Assembly: GCA_040385825.1 (NCBI GenBank)
Contig: JAZKGQ010000010.1
Span: 1-23,591 of the forward strand
Reading direction: 5' to 3'
From: JANNNF01 sp040385825
GTDB lineage: Bacteria; Pseudomonadota; Alphaproteobacteria; Rhodobacterales; Rhodobacteraceae
Length of the DNA: 23,591 bases
Part shown: positions 1-7,738 of the stretch, piece after piece
How the letters are laid out: each line of letters opens with the position of its first letter
Position numbering within the stretch: the stretch's first letter is position 1
Notes under the pieces: model-generated
The model's database searches: none
Told to the model about the DNA's origin: nothing
Seen by the model: only the letters and a program-made list of their open reading frames with translations
Translations under genes and position numbers: made by a program

Positions 1-43
1 AAAATTATTGTAGCAATAATTTTAGGGGGGCTTTCCGCCCCCC
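1..43. terminator. Two adjacent hairpins at window edge
   Basis: Positions 1-23 are a perfect inverted repeat: a 10-base arm AAAATTATTG, a 3-base spacer, and its complement. It is followed at 25-43 by GGGGGGC, a 5-base loop (TTTCC) and GCCCCCC. The second hairpin read on the - strand is followed by an A/T-rich run, so it could end a - strand transcript; the first could end a gene lying left of the window. The flanking gene is not visible, so the assignment is tentative. Confidence 0.4.
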
Positions 44-104
44 TCGCCCCGGCTCGCGCCGTGGCTCACCCCACGAGGATATTTGTGCCAATGTAAAAGC
101 CGTA

Positions 105-134
105 TTGTCAGAGGGATGCCAGCGTCGCTATCAT
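105..134 (+). promoter_or_regulatory. Candidate sigma-70-type promoter for the amidohydrolase gene
   Basis: TTGTCA at 105-110 matches the -35 consensus at five of six bases. TATCAT at 129-134 matches the -10 consensus at five of six, with an 18-base spacer. Transcription would start near 141, leaving a leader of about 64 bases before the ATG at 205. This is a pattern match only. Confidence 0.4.
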
Positions 135-204
135 TTGCCTTGCGCGAGTCCTTTCCCTTTCTGTCGCGCCGGGGTCTGTCCTCCGAAAGGGTTTGGGGGG
201 ACCA

Positions 205-1539
205 ATGGCTGAAATTCTGATCCGGGGGGCGGTGGCGGTTGTCACCATGAACGGCCAGCGCGCCGAGATTGCGGGCGGCGATGTGCTGCTGCGCGGCGGG
301 GTGATTGCTGCGGTGGGGACCGGGCTTCAGACCGCAGGCGAGGTGGTGGAGGCTGCCAGCTGTGTGGTCACGCCGGGGCTGGTCAACACGCATCATCACC
401 TTTACCAGACGCTGACCCGCGCGGTTCCGGGGGGGCAGGATGCGTTGCTGTTCGGCTGGTTGCAGACGCTGTATCCGATCTGGGCGCGCTTTGGGCCGGA
501 GGAGATGTTTGTCTCGGCGCAAGTGGGGTTGGCGGAGCTGGCGCTGACGGGGTGTACGATGACCTCGGACCATCTGTACCTCTATCCCAATGGTGCGCGG
601 CTGGACGATACCATTGCGGCGGCGGCAGAGGTGGGTCTGCGCTTTCACCCGACACGGGGCGCGATGAGCATTGGCGTGTCGGATGGCGGGTTGCCGCCCG
701 ACCGTCTGGTGGAACGTGAAGCGGATATTCTGCGCGACATGATCCGGGTGGTGGATGCTTTCCACGACCCGTCCGAAGGCGCGATGTGCCGGGTCGGCTT
801 GGCCCCCTGTTCGCCGTTTTCGGTGAGCCGCGATCTGATGCGCGATACGGCGGTTCTGGCGCGTGACAAGGGGGTGATGCTGCACACCCATCTGGCCGAG
901 AATGACGAAGACATCGCCTATTCGCTGGCAAAATTCGGTTGCCGACCGGGGCAATATGCGGAAGATCTGGGCTGGACCGGGCCGGATGTCTGGCACGCCC
1001 ATTGTGTGAAACTGGATGCGCAGGAGATTGCGCTGTTTGCGCGTTCGGGCACCGGGGTCGCGCATTGCCCCTGCTCGAACTGCCGGTTGGGGTCGGGGAT
1101 CGCGCCGGTCAGGGCGATGCGCGATGCCGGGGTGAAGGTGGGGCTGGGGGTCGATGGCTCGGCGTCGAATGACGCGGGCTCGCTGGTCGGCGAGGCGCGC
1201 CTGGCGATGCTGTTGCAACGGGTGTCACGCGGGGCGGATGCGATGTCAGCGCGCGAGGCGCTGGAGATCGCCACCCTTGGCGGGGCGCAGGTGCTGGGGC
1301 GCAGTGATTGCGGGTCGATCGAGGTGGGCAAGCGCGCGGATGTCGCGGTCTGGGATGTGTCGGGGGTGGAGGCTGCGGGCTCCTGGGATCCGGTGGCCCT
1401 GCTGCTGGCGGGGCCTGCACGGGTGCACGATCTGTTTGTGGAGGGCCGGGCCGTGGTGCGGGGGGGGCGGATGGTGACGATTGATCTGCCCCTGGTGGTC
1501 GAACGGCAAAACCGGCTGGCGCGGGCCTTGATGGGGTGA
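205..1539 (+). CDS. 8-oxoguanine deaminase-type amidohydrolase
   Basis: This is a 444-residue metal-dependent amidohydrolase of the Atz/Trz branch, which deaminates purine or triazine-like rings. Visible signatures are the metal-binding NTHHH near residues 61-65, HTHLAE in the middle, WHAHC, and the late aspartate in GLGVDGSASND. The segment TSDHLYLYPNG is typical of the Pseudomonas Pa0142-type 8-oxoguanine deaminases, so removal of oxidised guanine is the best guess; other aminohydrolases of the family cannot be excluded. ATG at 205 is preferred over the in-frame TTG at 193 because a G-rich ribosome-binding stretch (195-200) sits just before it. The protein is cytosolic by lack of any signal peptide. 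A guanine deaminase lies 1.5 kb away on the other strand, consistent with a purine-salvage neighbourhood. Confidence 0.85.
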   Translation: MAEILIRGAVAVVTMNGQRAEIAGGDVLLRGGVIAAVGTGLQTAGEVVEAASCVVTPGLVNTHHHLYQTLTRAVPGGQDALLFGWLQTLYPIWARFGPEEMFVSAQVGLAELALTGCTMTSDHLYLYPNGARLDDTIAAAAEVGLRFHPTRGAMSIGVSDGGLPPDRLVEREADILRDMIRVVDAFHDPSEGAMCRVGLAPCSPFSVSRDLMRDTAVLARDKGVMLHTHLAENDEDIAYSLAKFGCRPGQYAEDLGWTGPDVWHAHCVKLDAQEIALFARSGTGVAHCPCSNCRLGSGIAPVRAMRDAGVKVGLGVDGSASNDAGSLVGEARLAMLLQRVSRGADAMSAREALEIATLGGAQVLGRSDCGSIEVGKRADVAVWDVSGVEAAGSWDPVALLLAGPARVHDLFVEGRAVVRGGRMVTIDLPLVVERQNRLARALMG

Positions 1540-1572
1540 TAGCGGGCGGGAAACAAAGGCTATGGGGGCTTC

Positions 1573-1890
1573 ATGTCACATAATTACGAGACGCAGCGGC
1601 GCGACACCTATGCCAGCTTCAAGAACACCCAAGGGGTGAAGCTGCCGAAAGAGGCGGTGGTGGAGTTTCTGTTCTTCATCGAGGAGTTGGACGCCAACTG
1701 GAAGGCCCTGGAAAAGGCGCTGCAAGCGGCGGGGTTCCGGACGAGGCGGCTGGAGGACGGGGTCAGTCTTGTGGCGTCCTTCGGCCCGATGCCGGTGACG
1801 CCCGAGGCGATCTGGCAGCAGGAGCGCGAGGCGACCAGCATTGCCCTGAAGCATGATTTCTACCCGGACGGGTGGGAATTGGCGGAGTGA
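1573..1890 (+). CDS. RraB-like protein (ribonuclease E inhibitor family)
   Basis: This is a small acidic protein of 105 residues without signal peptide or membrane segment. The middle part has a long helix (VEFLFFIEELDANWKALEKA), followed by a beta-rich segment LEDGVSLVASFGPM and a C-terminal PDGWELAE. This arrangement resembles the RraB family, which in Escherichia coli binds RNase E and limits its activity. The family assignment rests on pattern recognition of the LEDG and DGW motifs, and the function in alphaproteobacteria is inferred. The ATG follows GGGGG at 1564-1568. It lies 33 bases after the amidohydrolase stop and may be co-transcribed with it. Confidence 0.6.
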   Translation: MSHNYETQRRDTYASFKNTQGVKLPKEAVVEFLFFIEELDANWKALEKALQAAGFRTRRLEDGVSLVASFGPMPVTPEAIWQQEREATSIALKHDFYPDGWELAE

Positions 1891-1951
1891 GGCGGGAAGG
1901 CCATCGCCGAGGTGATCCCGGTGTTGTGAGGGCGACCCTGAACTGAGTGTC

Positions 1952-1980
1952 TGGCAAAAGAATGAGAACCTTTCTAGAAT
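1952..1980 (+). promoter_or_regulatory. Weak candidate promoter for the flavoprotein gene
   Basis: TGGCAA at 1952-1957 and TAGAAT at 1975-1980 are separated by 17 bases. The -10 is a good match and the -35 a poor one. Transcription would start near 1987, about 18 bases before the ATG at 2005. The local A/T richness contrasts with the surrounding GC-rich DNA. Confidence 0.3.
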
Positions 1981-2004
1981 GCCTGACATGACGGATGGCC
2001 GGAC

Positions 2005-2883
2005 ATGAAGGATTGCATCGTCGTCGGGGGCGGCCCTGCCGGGCTGACTGCCGCGCTTTACCTCGCCCGCTTTCTGCGCGACGTCACGGTGTTTGACGCC
2101 CAGCAAGGCCGGGCTGCGATGATCCCGAAAACCCACAATCTTGCGCCCTTTCCGGACGGCATTTCGGGCCGCGAACTTCTGGACCGGATGCGCGCTCATG
2201 CCCGTCAGTATGGGGCGCTGGTTGAACGCCAAACGGTCAGCGCGGTTACAAGGCAGGGCAACCTGTTGCACGTCACAACCGATGGCGGCGTGCACACAGC
2301 GCGCAATGTCATTCTCGCCACCGGCGTCGTCAATCATCGACCGCCCTTGTCCGCCTCTGACCACGATCAGGGTCTTGGTCGGGGTCTGATCCGGTATTGC
2401 CCGGTCTGTGACGCCTATGAAATTCGCGGCAAACGCGTTGCCGTTTTGGGCAGTGGCGCGCACGGCTTTGCCGAGGCCGCCTTTATTCGCCACTATTCTC
2501 CGACAGTCACCCTGATCCCGCCGGATGGCACGATGGCCGTTGCAAAGGACGGTATTGATGGCCTGCCGTCCCCGATGAAGGGGCTGGCGCTGTCGGAATC
2601 GGAAGTCATCGTCACGCTTGAGACTGGAGAGACGCGGCATTTTGATACGCTCTACGTCGCCTTGGGCACAACGGCTCGTACAGATCTGGCGGTAAAGCTG
2701 GGCGTGCGGCTGAGCAAGGACGGTTGCCTTGTCGTGAATGCAAGGCAGAAAACCAGCATCAAGGGCGTTTACGTGATTGGCGATGTCACGGACGGGCTTG
2801 ATCAGATCGCCTTTGCGATGGGCCAGGCTGCCGTAGCCGCAACCGCGATTCACAATGACCTGCGGCGCATCGCCGGTCGATAG
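2005..2883 (+). CDS. Thioredoxin-reductase-like FAD/NAD(P) oxidoreductase
   Basis: This is a 292-residue two-dinucleotide-domain flavoprotein. An N-terminal FAD-binding GGGPAG (residues 8-13) is followed in the second domain by the redox-type CPVCDAYE, then a second nucleotide motif VLGSGAHG, and near the C-terminus the FAD-contacting GVYVIGDVTDG. Size and domain order match low-molecular-weight thioredoxin reductases, but the active site is CPVCD rather than the usual CATCDG. It may therefore reduce a different disulfide partner or act as a ferredoxin- or small-molecule-linked enzyme. No thioredoxin gene is adjacent. It has its own weak upstream promoter and ends 129 bases before the convergent guanine deaminase stop. 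The class is confident; the substrate is unknown. Confidence 0.75.
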   Translation: MKDCIVVGGGPAGLTAALYLARFLRDVTVFDAQQGRAAMIPKTHNLAPFPDGISGRELLDRMRAHARQYGALVERQTVSAVTRQGNLLHVTTDGGVHTARNVILATGVVNHRPPLSASDHDQGLGRGLIRYCPVCDAYEIRGKRVAVLGSGAHGFAEAAFIRHYSPTVTLIPPDGTMAVAKDGIDGLPSPMKGLALSESEVIVTLETGETRHFDTLYVALGTTARTDLAVKLGVRLSKDGCLVVNARQKTSIKGVYVIGDVTDGLDQIAFAMGQAAVAATAIHNDLRRIAGR

Positions 2884-3012
2884 TGGGCCAAGCATTCACT
2901 GTCGTTTCTAGCGGGACTGGAACCTTGCGCGGTACCGGTTGTCTGCATTGGAATCAACCGTTTGGGGGATGGCAGCTCGTCATTCATTCGGATTGCGACG
3001 ACAGGTGACAGT

Positions 3013-4314
3013 TCAGCCGGACACGCAAACCTGACGGTCAGAGAGTGCATGCCCCCCCACCCAAACCCCCTTCACCGCCCGGTCATCCCCCATCATCACC
3101 GTCGGAAACACCGCCGCCCAGATATCTTCCGCCCGCCGCACCGCCTGTTCGATGGCCGGGGTCGAGGCCAGATCGACGATCACCAGATCCGCCTCCATCC
3201 CCACCGCGATATTCCCCACGCGATCCTCCACCCGCAGGGCCCGCGCAGAGCCTACAGTCGCCAGCCACCACAACTGACTGGGGTGCAGGGCTTGGCCGCG
3301 CAGTTGCGCCACCTCGTAAGCGGCGGCCATGGTGCGCAGCATGGAAAAGCTGGACCCGCCGCCGGTATCGGTCGCAAGGCCCACGCGCATCGTTTTGGCC
3401 AGCCCCATGTCGAACAGGCCTGATCCGATAAAGGTGTTCGAGGTTGGGCAATGCACAAGGCTCGCCCCGGCTTCGCGCAGGCGGTCTTTTTCGCGCGCTG
3501 TCAGGTGGATGGCGTGGCCGTAGACCGCACCTTCGCGCAGCAGGCCCTGGGCCTCGTAGGTGTCCAGATAGTCGCGCGACTGGGGGTGCAACTCGCGGAC
3601 CCAGGCGATTTCGTCCACCTGTTCGGACAGGTGGGTCTGCATCAGACAGTCGGGATATTCGCCCCACAACGCCCCCAGAGCGGCCAGTTGTTCGGGGGTC
3701 GAGGTCGGCGAAAACCGGGGTGTGATCACATAAGACAGCCGGTCTACCCCGTGCCACTTTTGCAGCAGGCGCTTGCTGTCGTCGTAGGCGGCCTGGGCGG
3801 TATCGCGCAAGCCTTCGGGCGCGTTGCGGTCCATGCAGGTCTTGCCGGCAAAAGCGCGCAGGCCGCGGGTCTGGGCTGCGGTAAAAAACGCATCGACCGA
3901 AGCCGGATGGATGGTCGCGTAAGAGCACATCGAGGTGGTGCCATGCGCAAGGGCAAGGTCCATGTAGCGGTTGGACACCTCGGTCGCATAGGCGGGGTCG
4001 GCAAAGCGCATCTCCTCGGGGAAGGTGTAGGTGTTCAGCCAGTCGATCAGCCGTTTGCCCCAGCTTGCGATGATCGCGGTCTGCGGATAATGCACATGGG
4101 CGTCGATAAACCCTGCGGAAATCAAGGCCTTGCCATAGTCTGTGACGCGGGCTTGCGGGTGGGCGGCGCGCAATGTGGCACCATCGCCGACCGCGGCAAT
4201 CCGGCCTGCATCGACCAGAACCCCGCCATGGGCGATGTGGCGCGCGGCCTCTGGTCCCATCACAAAGGGATCGCCGTCAAAGCACAGCACCTGCCCCAAA
4301 AGAAGATCGGCCAT
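3013..4314 (-). CDS. guaD: Guanine deaminase
   Basis: This 433-residue amidohydrolase converts guanine to xanthine plus ammonia in purine catabolism. Visible motifs are FIDAHVHYPQ with the metal histidines at about residues 73 and 75, QTHLSEQ, GHAIHLT, HCPTSNTFIGSGLFDM and the metal aspartate in LATDTGGGSSFSMLRTM. The HCPTSN and HVHYPQ strings are characteristic of guanine deaminases rather than other members of the superfamily. ATG at 4314 is chosen over the longer frame because GGCGGAG lies about six to seven bases upstream on this strand and homologues begin near this point. It is divergent from mgtE across a 122-base spacer and convergent with the flavoprotein gene. Length is normal. Confidence 0.92.
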   Translation of the reverse strand: MADLLLGQVLCFDGDPFVMGPEAARHIAHGGVLVDAGRIAAVGDGATLRAAHPQARVTDYGKALISAGFIDAHVHYPQTAIIASWGKRLIDWLNTYTFPEEMRFADPAYATEVSNRYMDLALAHGTTSMCSYATIHPASVDAFFTAAQTRGLRAFAGKTCMDRNAPEGLRDTAQAAYDDSKRLLQKWHGVDRLSYVITPRFSPTSTPEQLAALGALWGEYPDCLMQTHLSEQVDEIAWVRELHPQSRDYLDTYEAQGLLREGAVYGHAIHLTAREKDRLREAGASLVHCPTSNTFIGSGLFDMGLAKTMRVGLATDTGGGSSFSMLRTMAAAYEVAQLRGQALHPSQLWWLATVGSARALRVEDRVGNIAVGMEADLVIVDLASTPAIEQAVRRAEDIWAAVFPTVMMGDDRAVKGVWVGGHALSDRQVCVSG

Positions 4315-4383
4315 CACATACTCCGCCTGTTTGCCGACAAACCCTAGACCCTTTGCGCGCAATGGTAAATTTCCCCAAGGCCC

Positions 4384-4400
4384 CTGTTTCCTTGAAACAG
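4384..4400. promoter_or_regulatory. Interrupted palindrome between guaD and mgtE
   Basis: CTGTTTC and GAAACAG are perfect 7-base arms with a 3-base spacer, in the only spacer between two divergent genes. The position suits an operator or, less likely, a small hairpin. No regulator can be named from the sequence. Confidence 0.35.
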
Positions 4401-4436
4401 CTTTCGGTATGGTCGCGGTAATGAACGGGAGGCGGC

Positions 4437-5807
4437 ATGGCGGATTTTGTGGCAGAACGGGGCGATGATGCGCTGGACGACGCCCGCGTCGAGGCCATTC
4501 TTGCGGCAGTCGAGGCCGGTGACGCGCCGCGCCTGACGGCCCTGCTGGAGCCGCTGCACGCGGCCGACGTGGCCGACCTGCTGGAGCAGATCGGGCCTGC
4601 CGACCGCAACGCGCTGCTGGGTCTGTGGTCGGTGGATTTCGATGGCGACGTGCTGTCGGAACTGGACGATGCCATCCGCGAGGACGTGATCGAGGCGCTG
4701 CCCGCCCAGGTCGTGGCCGACGCGATGCGCGATCTTGAATCCGACGATGTGGTTGATATTCTTGAAGATCTGGAGGCCCCGGCGCAGGGCAAGATCCTCC
4801 AGGCGCTGGAACTGGCAGACCGGATGGCGGTGCAGCAGGCGCTGGCCTACCCCGACTACAGCGCCGGGCGCCTGATGCAGCGCGAGGTGGTGGTGGCCCC
4901 CGAAAGCTGGACGGTGGGCGAGGCCATCGACCATCTGCGCAGCACCGAGCACCTGCCGGACCAGTTCTACCATGTGATTCTGGTGGACACGCTGATGCGC
5001 CCGCAGGCCTATGTCACGCTTGGCCGCCTGCTGTCGTCGCGCCGCGATGTGCGGCTGGCGGACATTCTGGAGGACAGCTTCCGTACCGTGCAGGCGACCG
5101 ACCCCGAGGCGGATGTGGCCTATATCTTCAACCAGTATCACCTGATTTCCTGCCCGGTGGTCGATGCGGGCGGCCGTCTGGTGGGTGTGATCACGATTGA
5201 TGACGCGATGAACGTGCTGGACGAGGAGCACGAGGAAGACATGCTGCGTCTGGCGGGGGTGGGCGACGAGGCGAGCCTGTCGGACGGCGCGTTCGCGACG
5301 GTGCGGCAGCGGTTGCCGTGGCTGGTGGTGAACCTGTTCACGGCGTCCTTGTCGGCGCTTGTGATCACGCAGTTTCAGGGCACCATCGCGGCACTGGTGG
5401 CGCTGGCGGCGCTGATGCCGATTGTGGCGTCAACGGGGGGGATTGCGGGGACGCAGACGCTGGCGGTGGCGGTGCGGGCTTTGGCCACCCGCGATCTGAC
5501 GCGGGCCAACGCGCGCCGCGTGGTGCTGCGCGAACTCGGGGCGGGGGTGCTGAACGGGCTGGGGCTGGCGCTGATCCTGGGCTTTGCGGCTTGGGGGATT
5601 TTCGGCGATCTGAAGCTGGGGCTGGTGCTGGGTATGGCGATGATCGTCAATCAGATCGTCGCGGCCCTGGGCGGGGTCATGGTGCCGTTGACGTTGGAAC
5701 GCATGGGGCTGGACCCGGCGCTGGCCTCGGGGACGTTTGTGACCACGCTGACCGATGTTATGGGATTTTTCGTATTTCTGGGCCTTGCCACGGTGGTTTT
5801 GATATGA
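4437..5807 (+). CDS. mgtE: MgtE-type magnesium transporter
   Basis: This 456-residue inner-membrane magnesium channel/transporter has the classical layout. A cytosolic superhelical N domain (about 1-135, with repeated AADVADLLEQI-like helices) is followed by two CBS domains (about 145-265, including HLISCPVVDAGGRLVGVIT) and a C-terminal membrane domain from about 294 with roughly five hydrophobic segments. The conserved membrane motif reads PIVASTGGIAGTQ, and the C-terminus carries TLTDVMGFFVFLGLA, whose aspartate corresponds to the magnesium-selectivity site known in the family. The N domain and CBS pair act as a magnesium sensor that closes the pore. The ATG follows GGGAGG. It overlaps the next gene by four bases (ATGA), indicating translational coupling. 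Confidence 0.95.
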   Translation: MADFVAERGDDALDDARVEAILAAVEAGDAPRLTALLEPLHAADVADLLEQIGPADRNALLGLWSVDFDGDVLSELDDAIREDVIEALPAQVVADAMRDLESDDVVDILEDLEAPAQGKILQALELADRMAVQQALAYPDYSAGRLMQREVVVAPESWTVGEAIDHLRSTEHLPDQFYHVILVDTLMRPQAYVTLGRLLSSRRDVRLADILEDSFRTVQATDPEADVAYIFNQYHLISCPVVDAGGRLVGVITIDDAMNVLDEEHEEDMLRLAGVGDEASLSDGAFATVRQRLPWLVVNLFTASLSALVITQFQGTIAALVALAALMPIVASTGGIAGTQTLAVAVRALATRDLTRANARRVVLRELGAGVLNGLGLALILGFAAWGIFGDLKLGLVLGMAMIVNQIVAALGGVMVPLTLERMGLDPALASGTFVTTLTDVMGFFVFLGLATVVLI

Positions 5808-6355
5808 CGGATGTTGGATTGGTGAAAGCCGCCGCGCGCAAAGCTGCCTTTGCCATCCGCAAGCCGGCGTTCGAGGCGGGGCAGGGGCAGGCGGCGGAGC
5901 TGCTGGCCGATGTGCTGGCGCAGTACCGGGGGCGGGCGCTGTCGGGCTATATGCCGATGCGGACCGAGATCGACCCGCTGCCCGCGATGGCCGCGCATCA
6001 GGGGCCGGTTTGCGTGCCAGTGATCGTGGGCAAGGCGCAGGCCCTGCGCTTTCGGGAATGGAGCCCCGGCTGTGCGCTGATCCCCGGTGAGTATGGCGCC
6101 CTGATCCCGGCAGAGGGCGCGTGGATCGAACCCGAGGTGCTGATCGTGCCGTTGCTGGCGTTTGACGCGCGGGGGTATCGGCTGGGCTATGGCGGCGGGT
6201 TTTATGACCGGACGCTGGAAGGCTTGCGCGCAAAACGGCCGACCATTGCCATCGGTTTTGCCTTTGCGGCGCAAGAGGTAGCCGAGGTGCCGATCGATGC
6301 GACCGATCAGCGGTTGGATTTGGTTGTCACCGAAACGGGCGTGCGGCGACTTTAG
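5804..6355 (+). CDS. fau: 5-formyltetrahydrofolate cyclo-ligase
   Basis: This 183-residue cytosolic enzyme converts 5-formyltetrahydrofolate and ATP to 5,10-methenyltetrahydrofolate. It shows the family signature RLGYGGGFYDRTL (about residues 126-138), a basic N-terminus with ARKAAFAIRK, and GYMPMRTEIDP in the substrate-binding region. The ATG at 5804 overlaps the mgtE stop as ATGA, which fixes the start. The same reading frame stays open far upstream inside mgtE, but that part is a shadow. The gene ends six bases before the stop of the convergent AAA+ ATPase gene. Pairing with mgtE may reflect shared transcription only. Confidence 0.93.
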   Translation: MTDVGLVKAAARKAAFAIRKPAFEAGQGQAAELLADVLAQYRGRALSGYMPMRTEIDPLPAMAAHQGPVCVPVIVGKAQALRFREWSPGCALIPGEYGALIPAEGAWIEPEVLIVPLLAFDARGYRLGYGGGFYDRTLEGLRAKRPTIAIGFAFAAQEVAEVPIDATDQRLDLVVTETGVRRL

Positions 6356-6361
6356 CGCCCT

Positions 6362-7687
6362 CTATTTGGCGATCTTTTCATCGCGTACAAACATGTTGGC
6401 CCAGGCCCGGTCCAGGAATTCGGGCGTCATCTGATAGGGCAGGTTTTCAAACTCGCAAATCGCGATCATTTGGTCGATCAGGAAATTCGGCTGATAGTTG
6501 GCATAGTTGTTGGCGATGGTCGGGAATTTCACCTTCATCATGTGCATCAGCGTGGCTTCATCCAGCGGCACCTTCTTTTTCCGGGCGACCATGGCGAAGA
6601 TCTTCAGGAAGTTTTCCTGATTTGGCCCGTCAATCTTGATCTTGAAGAAAATCCGCCGCAGGGCCGCGCCGTCGAAAATCTCATTCGGGTGGAAGTTGGT
6701 CGAAAAGATCACCAGAGTATCAAACGGCACGGTGAATTTCTCGCCCGATTGCAGCGCCAGAATATCCTTCGATTCCTCCAGCGGCACGATCCAGCGGTTG
6801 ACGAGTTTCTGCGGCGGTTCGGCTTGGCGGCCCAGATCGTCGACGATGAAAATGCCACCCGTGGATTTCAACTGCAACGGCGCCTGATAGGTGCGGGCCG
6901 TCGGGTTATAGGTCAGGTCGAGCATTTCAAGCGACAGTTCCCCCCCGGTGATCACCGTGGGCCGTTCGCAATAGACATAGCGGTTGTCGAACCTGTTCGA
7001 GGTGCGGCGCAGCGAATTGGGGTCATCGGTCGCGGATTCCGCTGCCGAATGCACGATGGGGTCATAGACGGTGATCACCTGACCCGAGTATTCCAGCGAC
7101 CGGGGCACATAGATCTTGTCGCCAAGGGCCGCGCGGATGCCGTTGGAAATACTGGATTTTCCGTTTCCGGGCGGACCATACATCAGGATCGACCTGCCGG
7201 AGGTCACCGCAGGGCCAAGGTTGCCGATCAGATCGTCGGGCAGGATCAGATGGCCCATGCCCTTCATCAATTCGCTGCGCGTCAGTTTGATATTGCGCAC
7301 GGATTGGCGTTTGACCTGTTCCTTATACTGTTCCAGCGGCACCGGCATGGCCCCGTAATATTCCGACTGGCTGAGAGCGTCGAGCGCGCGCGCCTTGCCG
7401 GCATCGGTCAGTTGATAGCCCATTTCATTGCCGGAATTGGCGTGCAGGGTGCCCGTCGCCTCCAGCAGTTTTTGGCCGCGGGCAAGGTCGACCAGTTCCT
7501 GCGTCAGCGGCACCGGCAGGCAGATGATGCGCGACAGCGCCGACACCAGATCGAGGTTGGTGCGGAACATTGTCTTCAGCAGGATGTCCCGCATCATCAC
7601 GATGGACAGGCCGACCTCGTCCATCGTGCGCGGGCCGGGGGGCGGGGTGACGGAGGGGGCGACGGGGGGCAGGGCTTGCACGTTCAT
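6362..7687 (-). CDS. AAA+ ATPase with winged-helix-like N-terminus at end of tad locus
   Basis: This 441-residue protein is predicted soluble. Residues about 40-110 form a winged-helix-like segment ending in GYQLTDAGKARALDAL. The ATPase core has Walker A GPPGNGKSS (171-179), Walker B GGIFIVDDLGR (about 277-287), a sensor-1-like VIFSTN (326-331) and an RR pair near 345 that could supply the arginine finger. The N-terminus is proline-rich. It is the last gene on the - strand of the tad locus, 51 bases after the prepilin peptidase gene, so a role in pilus biogenesis, remodelling or control is likely but inferred. It is not a TadA/CpaF or PilB-type secretion motor, because the secretion-ATPase His and Asp boxes are absent. 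The specific function is not known to me. Confidence 0.7.
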   Translation of the reverse strand: MNVQALPPVAPSVTPPPGPRTMDEVGLSIVMMRDILLKTMFRTNLDLVSALSRIICLPVPLTQELVDLARGQKLLEATGTLHANSGNEMGYQLTDAGKARALDALSQSEYYGAMPVPLEQYKEQVKRQSVRNIKLTRSELMKGMGHLILPDDLIGNLGPAVTSGRSILMYGPPGNGKSSISNGIRAALGDKIYVPRSLEYSGQVITVYDPIVHSAAESATDDPNSLRRTSNRFDNRYVYCERPTVITGGELSLEMLDLTYNPTARTYQAPLQLKSTGGIFIVDDLGRQAEPPQKLVNRWIVPLEESKDILALQSGEKFTVPFDTLVIFSTNFHPNEIFDGAALRRIFFKIKIDGPNQENFLKIFAMVARKKKVPLDEATLMHMMKVKFPTIANNYANYQPNFLIDQMIAICEFENLPYQMTPEFLDRAWANMFVRDEKIAK

Positions 7688-7738
7688 GGGCGGCCTCGGT
7701 CTGGCTGAATTCCTGCCCGACCATGGCCGCCAACCATG

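Noticed and set aside
22..1218. Long - strand open frame of 398 codons
   Set aside because: It is antisense to the amidohydrolase gene, Arg/His/Pro-rich and without family motifs: a typical GC-rich shadow frame.
1576..2895. Long - strand open frame of 439 codons
   Set aside because: It spans two genes on the other strand with clear motifs and has none itself.
2936..2960. CGGTTG-N13-CAACCG inverted repeat as terminator between the flavoprotein and guaD
   Set aside because: The stem is only six base pairs with a long loop and no U tract, too weak to call.
5318..5803. N-terminal extension of the cyclo-ligase frame inside mgtE
   Set aside because: It is Gly/Ala/Arg-rich shadow of mgtE; the true start is the ATG at 5804 overlapping the mgtE stop.
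5700..6360. Possible 6S RNA next to the cyclo-ligase gene, as in many proteobacteria
   Set aside because: The cyclo-ligase gene overlaps mgtE upstream and abuts a convergent gene downstream, leaving no room for a 6S RNA.
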